DNA of 64,000 nt from contig NZ_CP061770.1 of NCBI RefSeq assembly GCF_011751865.2, positions 2,046,001-2,110,000 on the forward strand, read 5' to 3'. Shown one piece after another: positions 17,245 through 24,444 of the stretch (position 1 is its first letter; every line of letters begins with the position of its first letter). Source of the stretch: Salinibacterium sp. ZJ70 (GTDB lineage Bacteria > Actinomycetota > Actinomycetes > Actinomycetales > Microbacteriaceae). Position numbers and translations under genes: made by a program. Under the pieces are notes generated by a model that worked only from the letters and a program-made list of their open reading frames with translations, did not search any database and was not told the origin of the DNA.

Positions 17245-17744
17245 TCGTAGCCGCCCGGCAGATGGAAGCACGGCGAGAAGACATCGACCCAGACCTCGGA
17301 CGCACCCTTGTAGAATCCGACGCGCCCGGAGACCCCGTTCGGTGCCGAGAAGTCGAGAGCCGCACGACCGCCGTCACGGACGATGAACGCCTCGGCCTTC
17401 CACCCCGGGCGTGTCAGCAGCTCCGCCGCCATCGGCTCCAGCACGGCCAGCTGGTCCGTCTCCGGCATCACGACGAGCGACGTGCGGCCTGGCCAGGCGT
17501 AGTTGTGCTCGCCGCGGCAGTCGGAGAGCGACCGCGATTCAGTTGAGCTGGAGCGCTCTGTCACACGATCCGCCGGGTACAGCGACGCGACCTCGTCAGC
17601 CGTCTCGATCGCCAGCGCCTTCGCCTCGGCGAGTGTCAGTTCCGCAACCGTTGTCGGCTCCTCCTTGAGAACATCGAGATTCGCGCACCCGCTCAAGACG
17701 AGAACGCAGACGAGGGCAGCAACACCTGCAGGCCGAGCTCTCAC
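17226..17744 (-). CDS. Lipoprotein A, putative immunity protein of the adjacent hydrolase
   Basis: 172 aa, GTG start at 17744. The signal peptide ends in VLSGC (Cys about residue 20). The mature part has two cysteines (LSDCRGEHNYAWPG, SPCFHLPGGYEWGEKY) and resembles lipoprotein B in layout. The start overlaps the stop of the hydrolase-domain ORF at 17741 (GTGA), the same coupling as between effector 1 and lipoprotein C2. This suggests it protects against that hydrolase, but no direct evidence exists in the sequence. Confidence 0.6.
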   Translation of the reverse strand: MRARPAGVAALVCVLVLSGCANLDVLKEEPTTVAELTLAEAKALAIETADEVASLYPADRVTERSSSTESRSLSDCRGEHNYAWPGRTSLVVMPETDQLAVLEPMAAELLTRPGWKAEAFIVRDGGRAALDFSAPNGVSGRVGFYKGASEVWVDVFSPCFHLPGGYEWGEKY

Positions 17745-18349
17745 TTGTACACATCCGTTCGGATCTCATGCGTCGCGGCCTGATTCGCCTCGAGATCCGG
17801 ACGATGGATCAGGTCGTGGTCCTCGACGAAGTTCGGGTCCCGCCGAACATACACGTGCCTCTCGAAGTCGTCGCTCGACCCCGGAAAATCGCCACTGCCG
17901 AGCTCGGGCCCCAGGAACGCGGCCTCATCGACCGCCTGCGCGGCGACCAGCCACTCGAACGCGTACGCGTGGTGCGCGTAGTGCGTCTCCGGGTCCGCTT
18001 TCCATCCGTCGGGCATGTATGCACCCGAGAGCGAGATGACGGTGTCGTAGCGAGCGCCGTGCACCTCGGAAGCCGTCAGATTCGCGAGACCCCAGCTGTG
18101 CCCCACGATCACCCGGGTGGCACCCGACACCGAGCGATCGCGCATGACGTCGTCGTGGAATCGCGCGAACGTCTCTCCCGCGGCGAGGGCCCGGTGCTGA
18201 TCACTCGCTTCGGCGAGCCCTGCAGCCATCTTCTCTGGGAACGGCTTGTCGACCGCGAGCTCCCCGGGCAACTCGCCGTCCTTGTAGCTGCCGTCCTCGT
18301 GGGTGAGCATCACTTTCGGGAAGCCCTTTGATGAGGTGCTGCGTTCCAT
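17741..18349 (-). CDS. Hybrid ORF: lipoprotein B fragment fused to an alpha/beta-hydrolase domain
   Basis: 202 aa from ATG at 18349. The first 20 residues (MERSTSSKGFPKVMLTHEDG) are a lipoprotein B piece; from about residue 22 on it is an unrelated domain with the nucleophile elbow VIVGHSWGLANL (Ser about residue 83) and late Asp/His candidates (EDHDLIHRPD). It resembles the C-terminal lipase-like part of a secreted effector such as the one at 19570-21234, detached from its N-terminal targeting half. It may be translated as a short cytoplasmic protein or be a remnant. It overlaps lipoprotein A by 4 bp. Confidence 0.5.
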   Translation of the reverse strand: MERSTSSKGFPKVMLTHEDGSYKDGELPGELAVDKPFPEKMAAGLAEASDQHRALAAGETFARFHDDVMRDRSVSGATRVIVGHSWGLANLTASEVHGARYDTVISLSGAYMPDGWKADPETHYAHHAYAFEWLVAAQAVDEAAFLGPELGSGDFPGSSDDFERHVYVRRDPNFVEDHDLIHRPDLEANQAATHEIRTDVYK

Positions 18350-18444
18350 AGTCGAGCCGCTGCGCTGACTGGTACGAGATGTGCGCCGTGATGGGATGCG
18401 CGAGATCCGCGGCGACCGCCTTGTCGAGTTCAGCTTTCAGCCAT
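18289..18444 (-). pseudogene. Mosaic junction: start of a MAELDK-family gene joined to a lipoprotein B piece
   Basis: From 18444 the strand reads ATGGCTGAA, AGCTGAA, CTCGACAAG: compared with the intact MAELDK genes (ATGGCTGAACTCGACAAG) there is a 7-bp insertion repeating GCTGAA, which shifts the frame and gives MAES-stop. The shifted frame then continues AELDKAVAADLAHPITAHIS up to about 18367, where lipoprotein B sequence (STSSKGFPKVMLTHEDGS) takes over to 18289 and hydrolase sequence follows. Three different locus genes are thus joined within 160 bp. Confidence 0.65.
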
Positions 18445-19110
18445 CCCCTCTGTATCGTCGCCGACCTCTGCCGGGCGACTCCAGATCGCGGCGCGCATGA
18501 TCGCGTCGAAGAACGGCAACAGGAACTCCTGCAGCTGCGCCATCGAGGTCGAGAACGAGACGAGCAGGATGCGCTTGGTGTCGGGGACGGCCACCCAGTA
18601 GTCGACGATGAGGCTCTCGACGGTGCCGATGTCGTTGCCCGATCCGACGTCGAGCACACGCACCCGGTGCAGGCGCGTGGCGCGCGTCTCGGGGAGGTCG
18701 ATGCGCAGGCGGTCAGCGGGGTCGCCCGGGTCGGTGCGGTCCCCCGCCGCGAGGGTCTCGATCCCCTGTTCGAGGATGTCGAGCACGACATCCGGCTTCG
18801 TGCCGATCGCGGGCGACAGCGAGACGTCGGGCAGATGAACCGTGAAGGTGATGGGGATCGGCACGCCCTCGGCGATGCTGATCGCCATGAACATGCTGAG
18901 GCCCTTCGCCTCGATCGCGGCGTCGATGGCGCGCGTGAAGTCGCCGATCACCCGCTGGCGCAGCAGAACGCGGTCGTCCTGCGGCCCGATCCGATGACGC
19001 ACGAGACGGTGTGCGGACGCCACGGCCGCGTCGCGATCCGTGAGATCGGTCGTCCACCAGTCGCCTGGCAGCCTGAACCGCAGCTCCGGCAGGGTCGCCG
19101 CGTCAGCCAT
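18430..19110 (-). CDS. LPGDWW-type protein, paralogous accessory/immunity family
   Basis: 226 aa from ATG at 19110 (MADAATLPELRFRLPGDWW). No known domain is certain. It shares a plan with four other proteins of the block (21676, 22308, 26976, 27545): an early LPG-W strand, a long helix of about 40 residues, a GVPIPITF-like strand, and a final part with DYWVAVPDTKRILLVSFSTS followed by a C-terminal amphipathic helix ending in aromatic residues. The pattern recalls Mog1/PsbP-like folds (inference). It overlaps lipoprotein C2 by 8 bp. Its C terminus (EGMAES) is created by the 7-bp insertion in the next, broken gene. Confidence 0.6.
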   Translation of the reverse strand: MADAATLPELRFRLPGDWWTTDLTDRDAAVASAHRLVRHRIGPQDDRVLLRQRVIGDFTRAIDAAIEAKGLSMFMAISIAEGVPIPITFTVHLPDVSLSPAIGTKPDVVLDILEQGIETLAAGDRTDPGDPADRLRIDLPETRATRLHRVRVLDVGSGNDIGTVESLIVDYWVAVPDTKRILLVSFSTSMAQLQEFLLPFFDAIMRAAIWSRPAEVGDDTEGMAES

Positions 19111-19573
19111 CCTCCCCCCACGGCCCGTAGAACTCCTCGAGGGCGTCGCGGCCCGCGTGGATCGTGTCGTTGCTGAGGCTCCCCGGCACGTCGAGCGCGT
19201 CCTCCAACGGGCGCAGACGCAGCGAGCCACCTCCCCAGCTCGGAGAACTCGGCGCCGGGGCTGCCGCAGCGTCGAGGAAGATCCCTGTCAGTCGCGCCGG
19301 GGAGCCCCGGTAGGCGGCCTCCAGCGCCGCTTCCAGCGACGACACAACGGCCTCGTCCGAGGTGTCGGTCAGGTAGATGCGAAGGCGGATGCCTGGTCCG
19401 GTGAGATCCTGACCCACCGAGATGTAGGTGTCCACGATGTTGGCGTCGGCGGCGAGCACCGCGGCAGGCACGTCGCGCGCGACATCATCGGTGGACACCG
19501 TGCATCCAGCCAGCGCAAGCGGCGTGAGCACGAGCCCAGCGGCGGCCGCCGCGATACGGGTGAGATCGGTCAT
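19103..19573 (-). CDS. Lipoprotein C2, putative immunity protein of effector 1
   Basis: 156 aa from ATG at 19573 (MTDLTRIAAAAAGLVLTPLA). The lipobox is LAGC (Cys about residue 24), predicting export and lipid anchoring. It is paralogous to 16362-16853, with shared VLAADANIVDTYISVGQDLT, RLRIYLTDTSDEAVVSSLEA and the ending EEFYGP. Its start codon overlaps the stop of effector 1 (ATGA), the typical coupling of effector and immunity genes. Location outside the membrane would fit an effector whose hydrolase domain acts on lipids or wall from outside. Confidence 0.65.
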   Translation of the reverse strand: MTDLTRIAAAAAGLVLTPLALAGCTVSTDDVARDVPAAVLAADANIVDTYISVGQDLTGPGIRLRIYLTDTSDEAVVSSLEAALEAAYRGSPARLTGIFLDAAAAPAPSSPSWGGGSLRLRPLEDALDVPGSLSNDTIHAGRDALEEFYGPWGEDG

Positions 19574-21234
19574 CGGACGGGCAGCTCCTCGCCTCGGGAG
19601 TTCTCCTGGAACTCGAACGTATACGCGTACTCGGTGCGCGAGAAGAACATCTCCTGCTGATCGATGATCGCCTGAACCCGAGGCTCCACTTTTCCACCGG
19701 TGGTCGCGGCCGAGGCTGTATCCGCGTACTTCTCCCACGCGTGCGGGTAGCCGGTTCCGACCGCGTCCGCGGGAACCGCGACCCAGTTCGTCCCCTGGCG
19801 CGGGGGCGTGCCATCAAGGCGCGGCACGTGGTCGCCATTGTGCTGGAACGCGAGCACCGACACGCCTTCCGGAATCGGCATGTGGTCGATGGGCGCGCCC
19901 GCCACGGCGATGGCGCGCACGTTGAAGCCCGAGCCGGGATCCGAGGCGATGGCCCCCGCGAGGATGCCGCCCTGGCTCCATCCGACGAGCATGACCGAAT
20001 CGTTCGGTCCGATGCCCGCGTCAGCCATCGCCTGCAGCACCGCGCGCTCGTACGCCGCCCGGAACTCCGGCGTCATGATGAGCGCGAGGTTCGAGCCGAG
20101 GTCGTTGGTCGCGCCGTTGCCGTCGAGTCCGGGGGGCGTCCAGTCCTGGGTGCTCGGGAGGGTCACGCGCCAGATCGGGTTGCCGTTCTCGTCGAGTGAT
20201 GGGGTGCCATCGTCGTTCATCACCTGCACGACCTCGACGACCGACTTCTCGGTGCCGCCGTCCTTGTCGAGTCGGCCGTTGTTCTCGAAGAGGTACCCGT
20301 ACGGGTCGTCCTGGCGACGGTCGACGATGCGGCCGCTCGCGGGGTGCACCTGGTGCACATCGGGCGTCGGGGCGAGCGTCTCGGTGAGCATCAGGTAGTG
20401 CACCGACGGCACGATGAGCGGCACGAGCACGAGGATGACACCCACGAGCATCTCAGCGATCTGGTCGAACGTGAGCGAGCCGGTCGCGAGCATGAGGAGC
20501 ACGACGACGTTGAACATCACGAGCACGAACGCGACCGCAATCAGCAGCACGACCACGACGACCACCAGCTCGATGAGCGCACTCAGCACGGTGTTGAGCA
20601 CCGACGCCACCCACTGCACGGCCGCCGCGAGGAACCCCGCGATGTCGCCGATCGTGGCCCCGACGCTCTCCCAGAACGAGTTGTTGAGCGATTCGAGAAC
20701 GGGTCGGATCCCGGCTGCCGCGGCGTCGGCGGCCGCGTGCCACTCGTCTTCGATCGCGTTCACGGACTGCTCGGCGGAGACCACGGCCTGCTCGGCGAGC
20801 GTCACGTTCCGCACCGCCTCGTTGCGACGGCGGATGAGGCTGTCGAGCTGCGCCTCATCGGTGCCGTCATACGTGGCCACCCACACCTCGTCGTCGAGGC
20901 GGTCAGCTCTGGTGCGCGCGGTGTAGACGTCGCCGAACGCCGCATCGTGGTTCGAGACGGCCTGCTGGTGACGCTGCTGCAGATTCTCGAGCTTGACGGC
21001 GAACTCCTTCACCGCACCCGCCGTGCCGGTGTAGCGGGGCTCGACGCGCGCGAGCACGTCGGCCGCGTCGCCCGTGCGCTGGCGGATGGCGTCGATCGAG
21101 TCGCCCTGGTAGCTGTCGCCGTCGACGATGCGATTGAGCTCATCCGCGAGTGTCAGCAGGAGAGCGCCGGTGCTCTCCAGCGAGGCCGCCCCCATGGTGA
21201 GCGCCGCGGGGCTGCCGGGAATGCTGCTGCGCAT
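19570..21234 (-). CDS. Effector 1: helical export half plus alpha/beta-hydrolase domain
   Basis: 554 aa from ATG at 21234 (MRSSIPGSPAALTMGAASLE). Residues 1-180 are predicted helical, with heptad-like stretches (KLENLQQRHQQAVSNHDAAF), as in LXG or ESX-substrate N termini. Three strongly hydrophobic segments follow (about 185-290, including LIELVVVVVVLLIAVAFVLV). The C-terminal half has a hydrolase nucleophile elbow MLVGWSQGGILAGA (Ser about residue 415), then a strand with APIDHMP and candidate acid/His residues. It follows the WXG-like helper at 21245 by 10 bp and precedes lipoprotein C2 with overlap. A lipase- or esterase-type toxin is inferred; the substrate is unknown. Confidence 0.7.
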   Translation of the reverse strand: MRSSIPGSPAALTMGAASLESTGALLLTLADELNRIVDGDSYQGDSIDAIRQRTGDAADVLARVEPRYTGTAGAVKEFAVKLENLQQRHQQAVSNHDAAFGDVYTARTRADRLDDEVWVATYDGTDEAQLDSLIRRRNEAVRNVTLAEQAVVSAEQSVNAIEDEWHAAADAAAAGIRPVLESLNNSFWESVGATIGDIAGFLAAAVQWVASVLNTVLSALIELVVVVVVLLIAVAFVLVMFNVVVLLMLATGSLTFDQIAEMLVGVILVLVPLIVPSVHYLMLTETLAPTPDVHQVHPASGRIVDRRQDDPYGYLFENNGRLDKDGGTEKSVVEVVQVMNDDGTPSLDENGNPIWRVTLPSTQDWTPPGLDGNGATNDLGSNLALIMTPEFRAAYERAVLQAMADAGIGPNDSVMLVGWSQGGILAGAIASDPGSGFNVRAIAVAGAPIDHMPIPEGVSVLAFQHNGDHVPRLDGTPPRQGTNWVAVPADAVGTGYPHAWEKYADTASAATTGGKVEPRVQAIIDQQEMFFSRTEYAYTFEFQENSRGEELPVR

Positions 21235-21244
21235 GATCAGATCC

Positions 21245-21550
21245 TCACTTGGTGGTGTCGAGGGAGACGAAGTGGTCGAGGCGGTTGACGAGCTCGTCGT
21301 CGAGTTCGCGGAAGGTGTCACTGATCGCGGCGAGCGCGTTCGAGACGAACGTCAGCTCTTCCACCAGCTCACCCTTTCGGATCGACCATTTGTCGCGGAA
21401 GTCGCCGAGCGCCCCGCTCACGGTGCTGTGCCCGGCGGCGTCAGGCAGCGAGCGCGTCTCATCGCCCGCGCCATCGAGCTTGCCCAGCACGGCGGCGACC
21501 TTCTCGCCGGCGCCGCGCATCGCGTCGAGGTCGATGCGGATGTCAGCCAT
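21245..21550 (-). CDS. WXG-like helper 1 (Lap-type partner of effector 1)
   Basis: 101 aa, almost entirely helical. A central turn with tryptophan, GDFRDKWSIRKGEL (about residues 49-62), separates two helices, as in WXG100 proteins, and the C-terminal region has FRELD (FxxxD). The helpers at 25766 and 29908 have the same plan: FRDSWDKRR with FATVD, and FAHNWDRRR with FTEAD. Small helical Lap partners encoded before LXG effectors in Firmicutes carry an FxxxD export motif; homology here is inferred from size, position and motif. Preceded by a GGGGA-N4-TCCCC element. Confidence 0.7.
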   Translation of the reverse strand: MADIRIDLDAMRGAGEKVAAVLGKLDGAGDETRSLPDAAGHSTVSGALGDFRDKWSIRKGELVEELTFVSNALAAISDTFRELDDELVNRLDHFVSLDTTK

Positions 21551-21612
21551 GTCTCTCCCGTGGTCGGTGGTGGATGCTCAGAAGGTAGCCCACGAGGTGA
21601 GGCGCGCTCGAT

Positions 21613-21626
21613 GGGGAGTCGTCCCC
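21613..21626. promoter_or_regulatory. GGGGA-N4-TCCCC inverted repeat, copy before helper 1
   Basis: GGGGAGTCGTCCCC on the plus strand, 63 bp before the helper 1 start. On the minus strand a possible -10 CTACCTT follows 24 nt after the repeat. One of six perfect copies in this locus. Confidence 0.65.
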
Positions 21627-21675
21627 ACCGAGCGCCTGCGCAGCTGCTCGCGCTCGGCGGCGAACGACGCAGGCG

Positions 21676-22311
21676 CTACCGCGCAGCCGCCGCCGCGACA
21701 GGCCACCGCAGAGTCGAGACGATCGCATCGAAGAGCGCGAGCATCTCCTCCTCGTACTCGGCAAGGGCAGTGGAGCACGTGAGCACCGCGATGCGCTCGG
21801 GCTCGCGCGCGGCGATCCAGTAGTCGGCTTCCACGAACTCGAAGCGCTGCTCGACCTCACCCTCGACGATGTCGCGCACCCGCCGCCAGGAGTGCCGCAC
21901 GGCGTGGATGGCATCATCGCCCGCGGGGACGCCGGGGCGCACGTCGGCGTCGTCGCCGCTCCATCCGGACATGCCCTTGTCGAAGAAGTCGACGAGGGCT
22001 CCCGCCCCGATCTCCTTCAGCTCGGCTTCCCCCACCTGGGGAAGGAACACGGCGATCCACGCCGGGAGCGGGATGCCCGGAACGATGTTGAACGCCACGT
22101 AGAAGTCGGTCGCCCCGCCCTCACGGGCCAGCTCCGCCGCCTTCTGGAAGCGGCGGCGCATCTCGGCGCGCGGCGTCGCGAGGTCGTCGCGTCGAACCGT
22201 GACCTCATCGACGACCCGACGGATGGACCGCTGGATAGTGAGCTCCGACGCCAGGTTGATGCGGCCCCACTTGCCCGGGAGCTCGAACTGGGGTGTGCTC
22301 GGCTGCGTCAT
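21676..22311 (-). CDS. LPGKW-type protein, paralogous accessory/immunity family
   Basis: 211 aa. The N terminus reads FELPGKWGRINLASE, followed by a long helix (IRRVVDEVTVRRDDLATPRA), a strand pair around FNIVPGIPLPAWIAVFLPQV, and a second half with EADYWIAAREPERIAVLTCS and a C-terminal helix ending DAIVSTLRW. This matches 18430-19110 and 27545-28138 in layout. Known domain membership is not evident; Mog1/PsbP-like fold is a guess from the strand-helix pattern. It overlaps the upstream paralog by 4 bp and ends the effector 2 transcription unit. Confidence 0.6.
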   Translation of the reverse strand: MTQPSTPQFELPGKWGRINLASELTIQRSIRRVVDEVTVRRDDLATPRAEMRRRFQKAAELAREGGATDFYVAFNIVPGIPLPAWIAVFLPQVGEAELKEIGAGALVDFFDKGMSGWSGDDADVRPGVPAGDDAIHAVRHSWRRVRDIVEGEVEQRFEFVEADYWIAAREPERIAVLTCSTALAEYEEEMLALFDAIVSTLRWPVAAAAAR

Positions 22312-22922
22312 CGGCCCTCCTCCCCGGCGAACCAGGCCTTCTCGCCCGAGGCGAGAGCCACAAGGAACGAGCGTGCGTCGTCGAGCAGGGCGAGGTTCTG
22401 CGTCATGAACATGAGCTCCACCGCGGTGTCGGACTCGGACAGGAACAGGGCGAGGAAGGCGCGCTCCGTCGCCGGCACCGGAACCCCACCTTCATTCGCA
22501 GGCAGCTGGTAGTCGCGGCTGAGGATCGCGCGACCGTTCGGAAGTTCGAGCTCCTCGACCACGCGGTTGACGAGCGCGTCCACGCCATCTCCGGTGTAGC
22601 CCGTCGCCGCCTCCAGATAGTTGTCGTACGCGTTCGCCGTCACACGACTCGCCCGGATGCTCAGGAGCGCGTCCACGCGCCCCGACTCCGGGGACAGGAT
22701 GAGCGCCGAGCTGCGGCGTGAGCCCGCAGGCAGTCGGGCCGCGATCCCCTGCACCACCGCGAGCGCGTGCGCGAGGCGGACTCGCGCCTCGTCGGCGACG
22801 CCGCTGAACGACGCGACGATCTCGGCGATGCCTGCTGCCGCATCGTCATCGGGGCCAGGAAGGTCGATCCAGGCGGTGCTCAGATCCAGGCGGAGCACGC
22901 CGTCGGCGTAGTTGCGACTCAT
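22308..22922 (-). CDS. Paralogous accessory/immunity-family protein
   Basis: 204 aa from ATG at 22922 (MSRNYADGVLRLDLSTAWID). It has a shortened version of the LPG-W plan: an N-terminal strand with DLSTAWIDLPGPDDD, a helical segment, a central ALILSPESGRVDALLSIRA strand region, and a C-terminal half with LALFLSESDTAVELMFMTQN and a final helix. No catalytic motif is seen. Start and stop overlap the neighbours by 4 bp each, so it belongs to the effector 2 operon after the three MAELDK proteins. Confidence 0.55.
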   Translation of the reverse strand: MSRNYADGVLRLDLSTAWIDLPGPDDDAAAGIAEIVASFSGVADEARVRLAHALAVVQGIAARLPAGSRRSSALILSPESGRVDALLSIRASRVTANAYDNYLEAATGYTGDGVDALVNRVVEELELPNGRAILSRDYQLPANEGGVPVPATERAFLALFLSESDTAVELMFMTQNLALLDDARSFLVALASGEKAWFAGEEGR

Positions 22923-23377
22923 CGGGGGATCTCCTTGCCGTCGATGTCTCGTCGGATCCACTCGTCGGGGATCTGCATGCGCTCGGGTTCGCGCATCGGA
23001 TCGATGAGCATCGCCGAGGGCTCGCGATGATCGTCGACATTGCGATACGAGAAGCTGGCTGCCCACTGCACGAGCTTGTGAGCGCGCGCGAGCTGTCGCG
23101 GCGTGTAGCCCACGAACCACGGCCCTGTCTGGGGCAGCTTGCGGGGCCGCCCGATCGAGGCGGTGATGTCGCGCACGGGGCGCTTTACCGGCGTCATGGA
23201 GGCGAACATCAAGATCCGGCGGCGCTTGATGAGGTAGTCGCTCATCAGCAGATAGCGCCCGTCGGGGAGCGCGAACTGGTACGTCCCAGGCGCATCGATG
23301 TAGGTCGAGTGGTAGGAGATGTGCGCCATGGTGCGATGCGCGAGGTCCGCAGCGACCGCCTTGTCGAGTTCAGCCAT
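22919..23377 (-). CDS. MAELDK-family protein 3, putative immunity protein
   Basis: 152 aa from ATG at 23377 (MAELDKAVAADLAHRTMAHI). It is the most divergent of three tandem paralogs, keeping AELDKAVAADLAHR, the DGRYL turn, PWFVGYTPRQL and the ending IDPMREPERMQIPDEW. No signal peptide or transmembrane segment is visible, so it should stay in the cytoplasm. Placement right after an effector gene and tandem amplification suggest an immunity function, a pattern often seen in polymorphic toxin loci. The start overlaps the previous gene's end by 8 bp. Confidence 0.6.
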   Translation of the reverse strand: MAELDKAVAADLAHRTMAHISYHSTYIDAPGTYQFALPDGRYLLMSDYLIKRRRILMFASMTPVKRPVRDITASIGRPRKLPQTGPWFVGYTPRQLARAHKLVQWAASFSYRNVDDHREPSAMLIDPMREPERMQIPDEWIRRDIDGKEIPR

Positions 23378-23897
23378 CAGCGCGCGGCCTTCGCGAGCGC
23401 CCGTAGGTGGGATCGGACGGGTCGTCGGATCGCCCACCCCAGTCGGTTCCGCCGGTGAGGCCGTTCAATCCCGGCAGAGGCCAGTCCGCCGGGATCTCGA
23501 GCCGTGTCGGCATCTGCATAGGGTCGATCACGATCGTGTCGGGGCGGACCACGTCGTTGTTCTGCCGGTAGCAGAACCGGATCATCTCCGCGAGCGCGCC
23601 GTGGTCGCGCTTGAGCTGCTTGTCCGTGTACCCCACGAACCAGGGCGAATCGACGGGCCGACCGCGCGGAGTGAGGAGCCCGCTGCGCTGTTTGTACCAC
23701 CCCGTCACGCCGACCTTGCTGTAGATCCGCAGCAGACGGCGAGACTCACCCGCTTGATCCTCCAGGTCGAGATAGCGCCCATCGGGGATCACGTACTGGT
23801 ACAGCGCCGGAGGCGCGATGTACGTCGAATGGAAGGAGACGTGCGCCATCACGCGATGCGCGAGATCTGCGGCGACCGCCTTGTCGAGCTCAGCCAT
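23370..23897 (-). CDS. MAELDK-family protein 2, putative immunity protein
   Basis: 175 aa. Very similar to its upstream neighbour over nearly its whole length: both read AHVSFHSTYIAPPALYQYVI, DGRYLDLEDQAGESRRLL, DSPWFVGYTDKQLKR, and NNDVVRPDTIVIDPMQ with ADWPLPGLNGLTGG. Differences are concentrated around residues 95-110 (DHGALAEMIRFCYR versus HHAVLTRTIQFCYQ). Starts overlap stops by 8 bp in both junctions. The pattern indicates recent tandem duplication. No enzyme motif is recognised. Confidence 0.62.
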   Translation of the reverse strand: MAELDKAVAADLAHRVMAHVSFHSTYIAPPALYQYVIPDGRYLDLEDQAGESRRLLRIYSKVGVTGWYKQRSGLLTPRGRPVDSPWFVGYTDKQLKRDHGALAEMIRFCYRQNNDVVRPDTIVIDPMQMPTRLEIPADWPLPGLNGLTGGTDWGGRSDDPSDPTYGRSRRPRADG

Positions 23898-24396
23898 GTG
23901 CGCGCGGCCACTGCGGGTGCCGATCCGATCGGCCGGTCCAGTCGCTTCCGCCGGTGAGGCCGTTCAATCCCGGCAGAGGCCAGTCCGCGCGGATCTCGAC
24001 CCGTGTCGGCGCCTGCATCGGATCGATCACGATCGTGTCGGGACGGACCACGTCGTTGTTCTGCTGATAGCAGAACTGGATCGTCCGGGTGAGCACGGCG
24101 TGGTGGCGCTTGAGCTGCTTGTCCGTGTACCCGACGAACCAGGGCGAATCGACCGGCAGCCCCCGCGGTGCGAGCAGCCCGCTGCGCTGCTGGTACCACC
24201 CCGTCACTCCCACCTTGCTGTAGATCAGCAGCAACCGGCGCGACTCACCCGCTTGATCCTCCAGGTCGAGGTAGCGCCCGTCGGGGATCACGTACTGGTA
24301 CAGCGCCGGAGGCGCGATGTACGTCGAATGGAAGGAGACGTGCGCCATCACGCGATGCGCGAGATCGGCAGCGACCACCTTGTCGAGTTCAGCCAT
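23890..24396 (-). CDS. MAELDK-family protein 1, putative immunity protein
   Basis: 168 aa, first of the tandem set and 48 bp after the stop of effector 2. It begins MAELDKVVAADLAHRVMAHV and contains the same conserved blocks as copy 2. It lacks a signal sequence and hydrophobic segments. A fourth, broken copy of the beginning of this family lies at 18367-18444. The close linkage to effector 2 makes it the best candidate for cognate immunity; this is inference from position. Confidence 0.62.
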   Translation of the reverse strand: MAELDKVVAADLAHRVMAHVSFHSTYIAPPALYQYVIPDGRYLDLEDQAGESRRLLLIYSKVGVTGWYQQRSGLLAPRGLPVDSPWFVGYTDKQLKRHHAVLTRTIQFCYQQNNDVVRPDTIVIDPMQAPTRVEIRADWPLPGLNGLTGGSDWTGRSDRHPQWPRAHG

Positions 24397-24444
24397 CAGC
24401 GCGAGAGTACCCGTTCAGCTCTGTGAGGACGACCAGCCCGGCGT

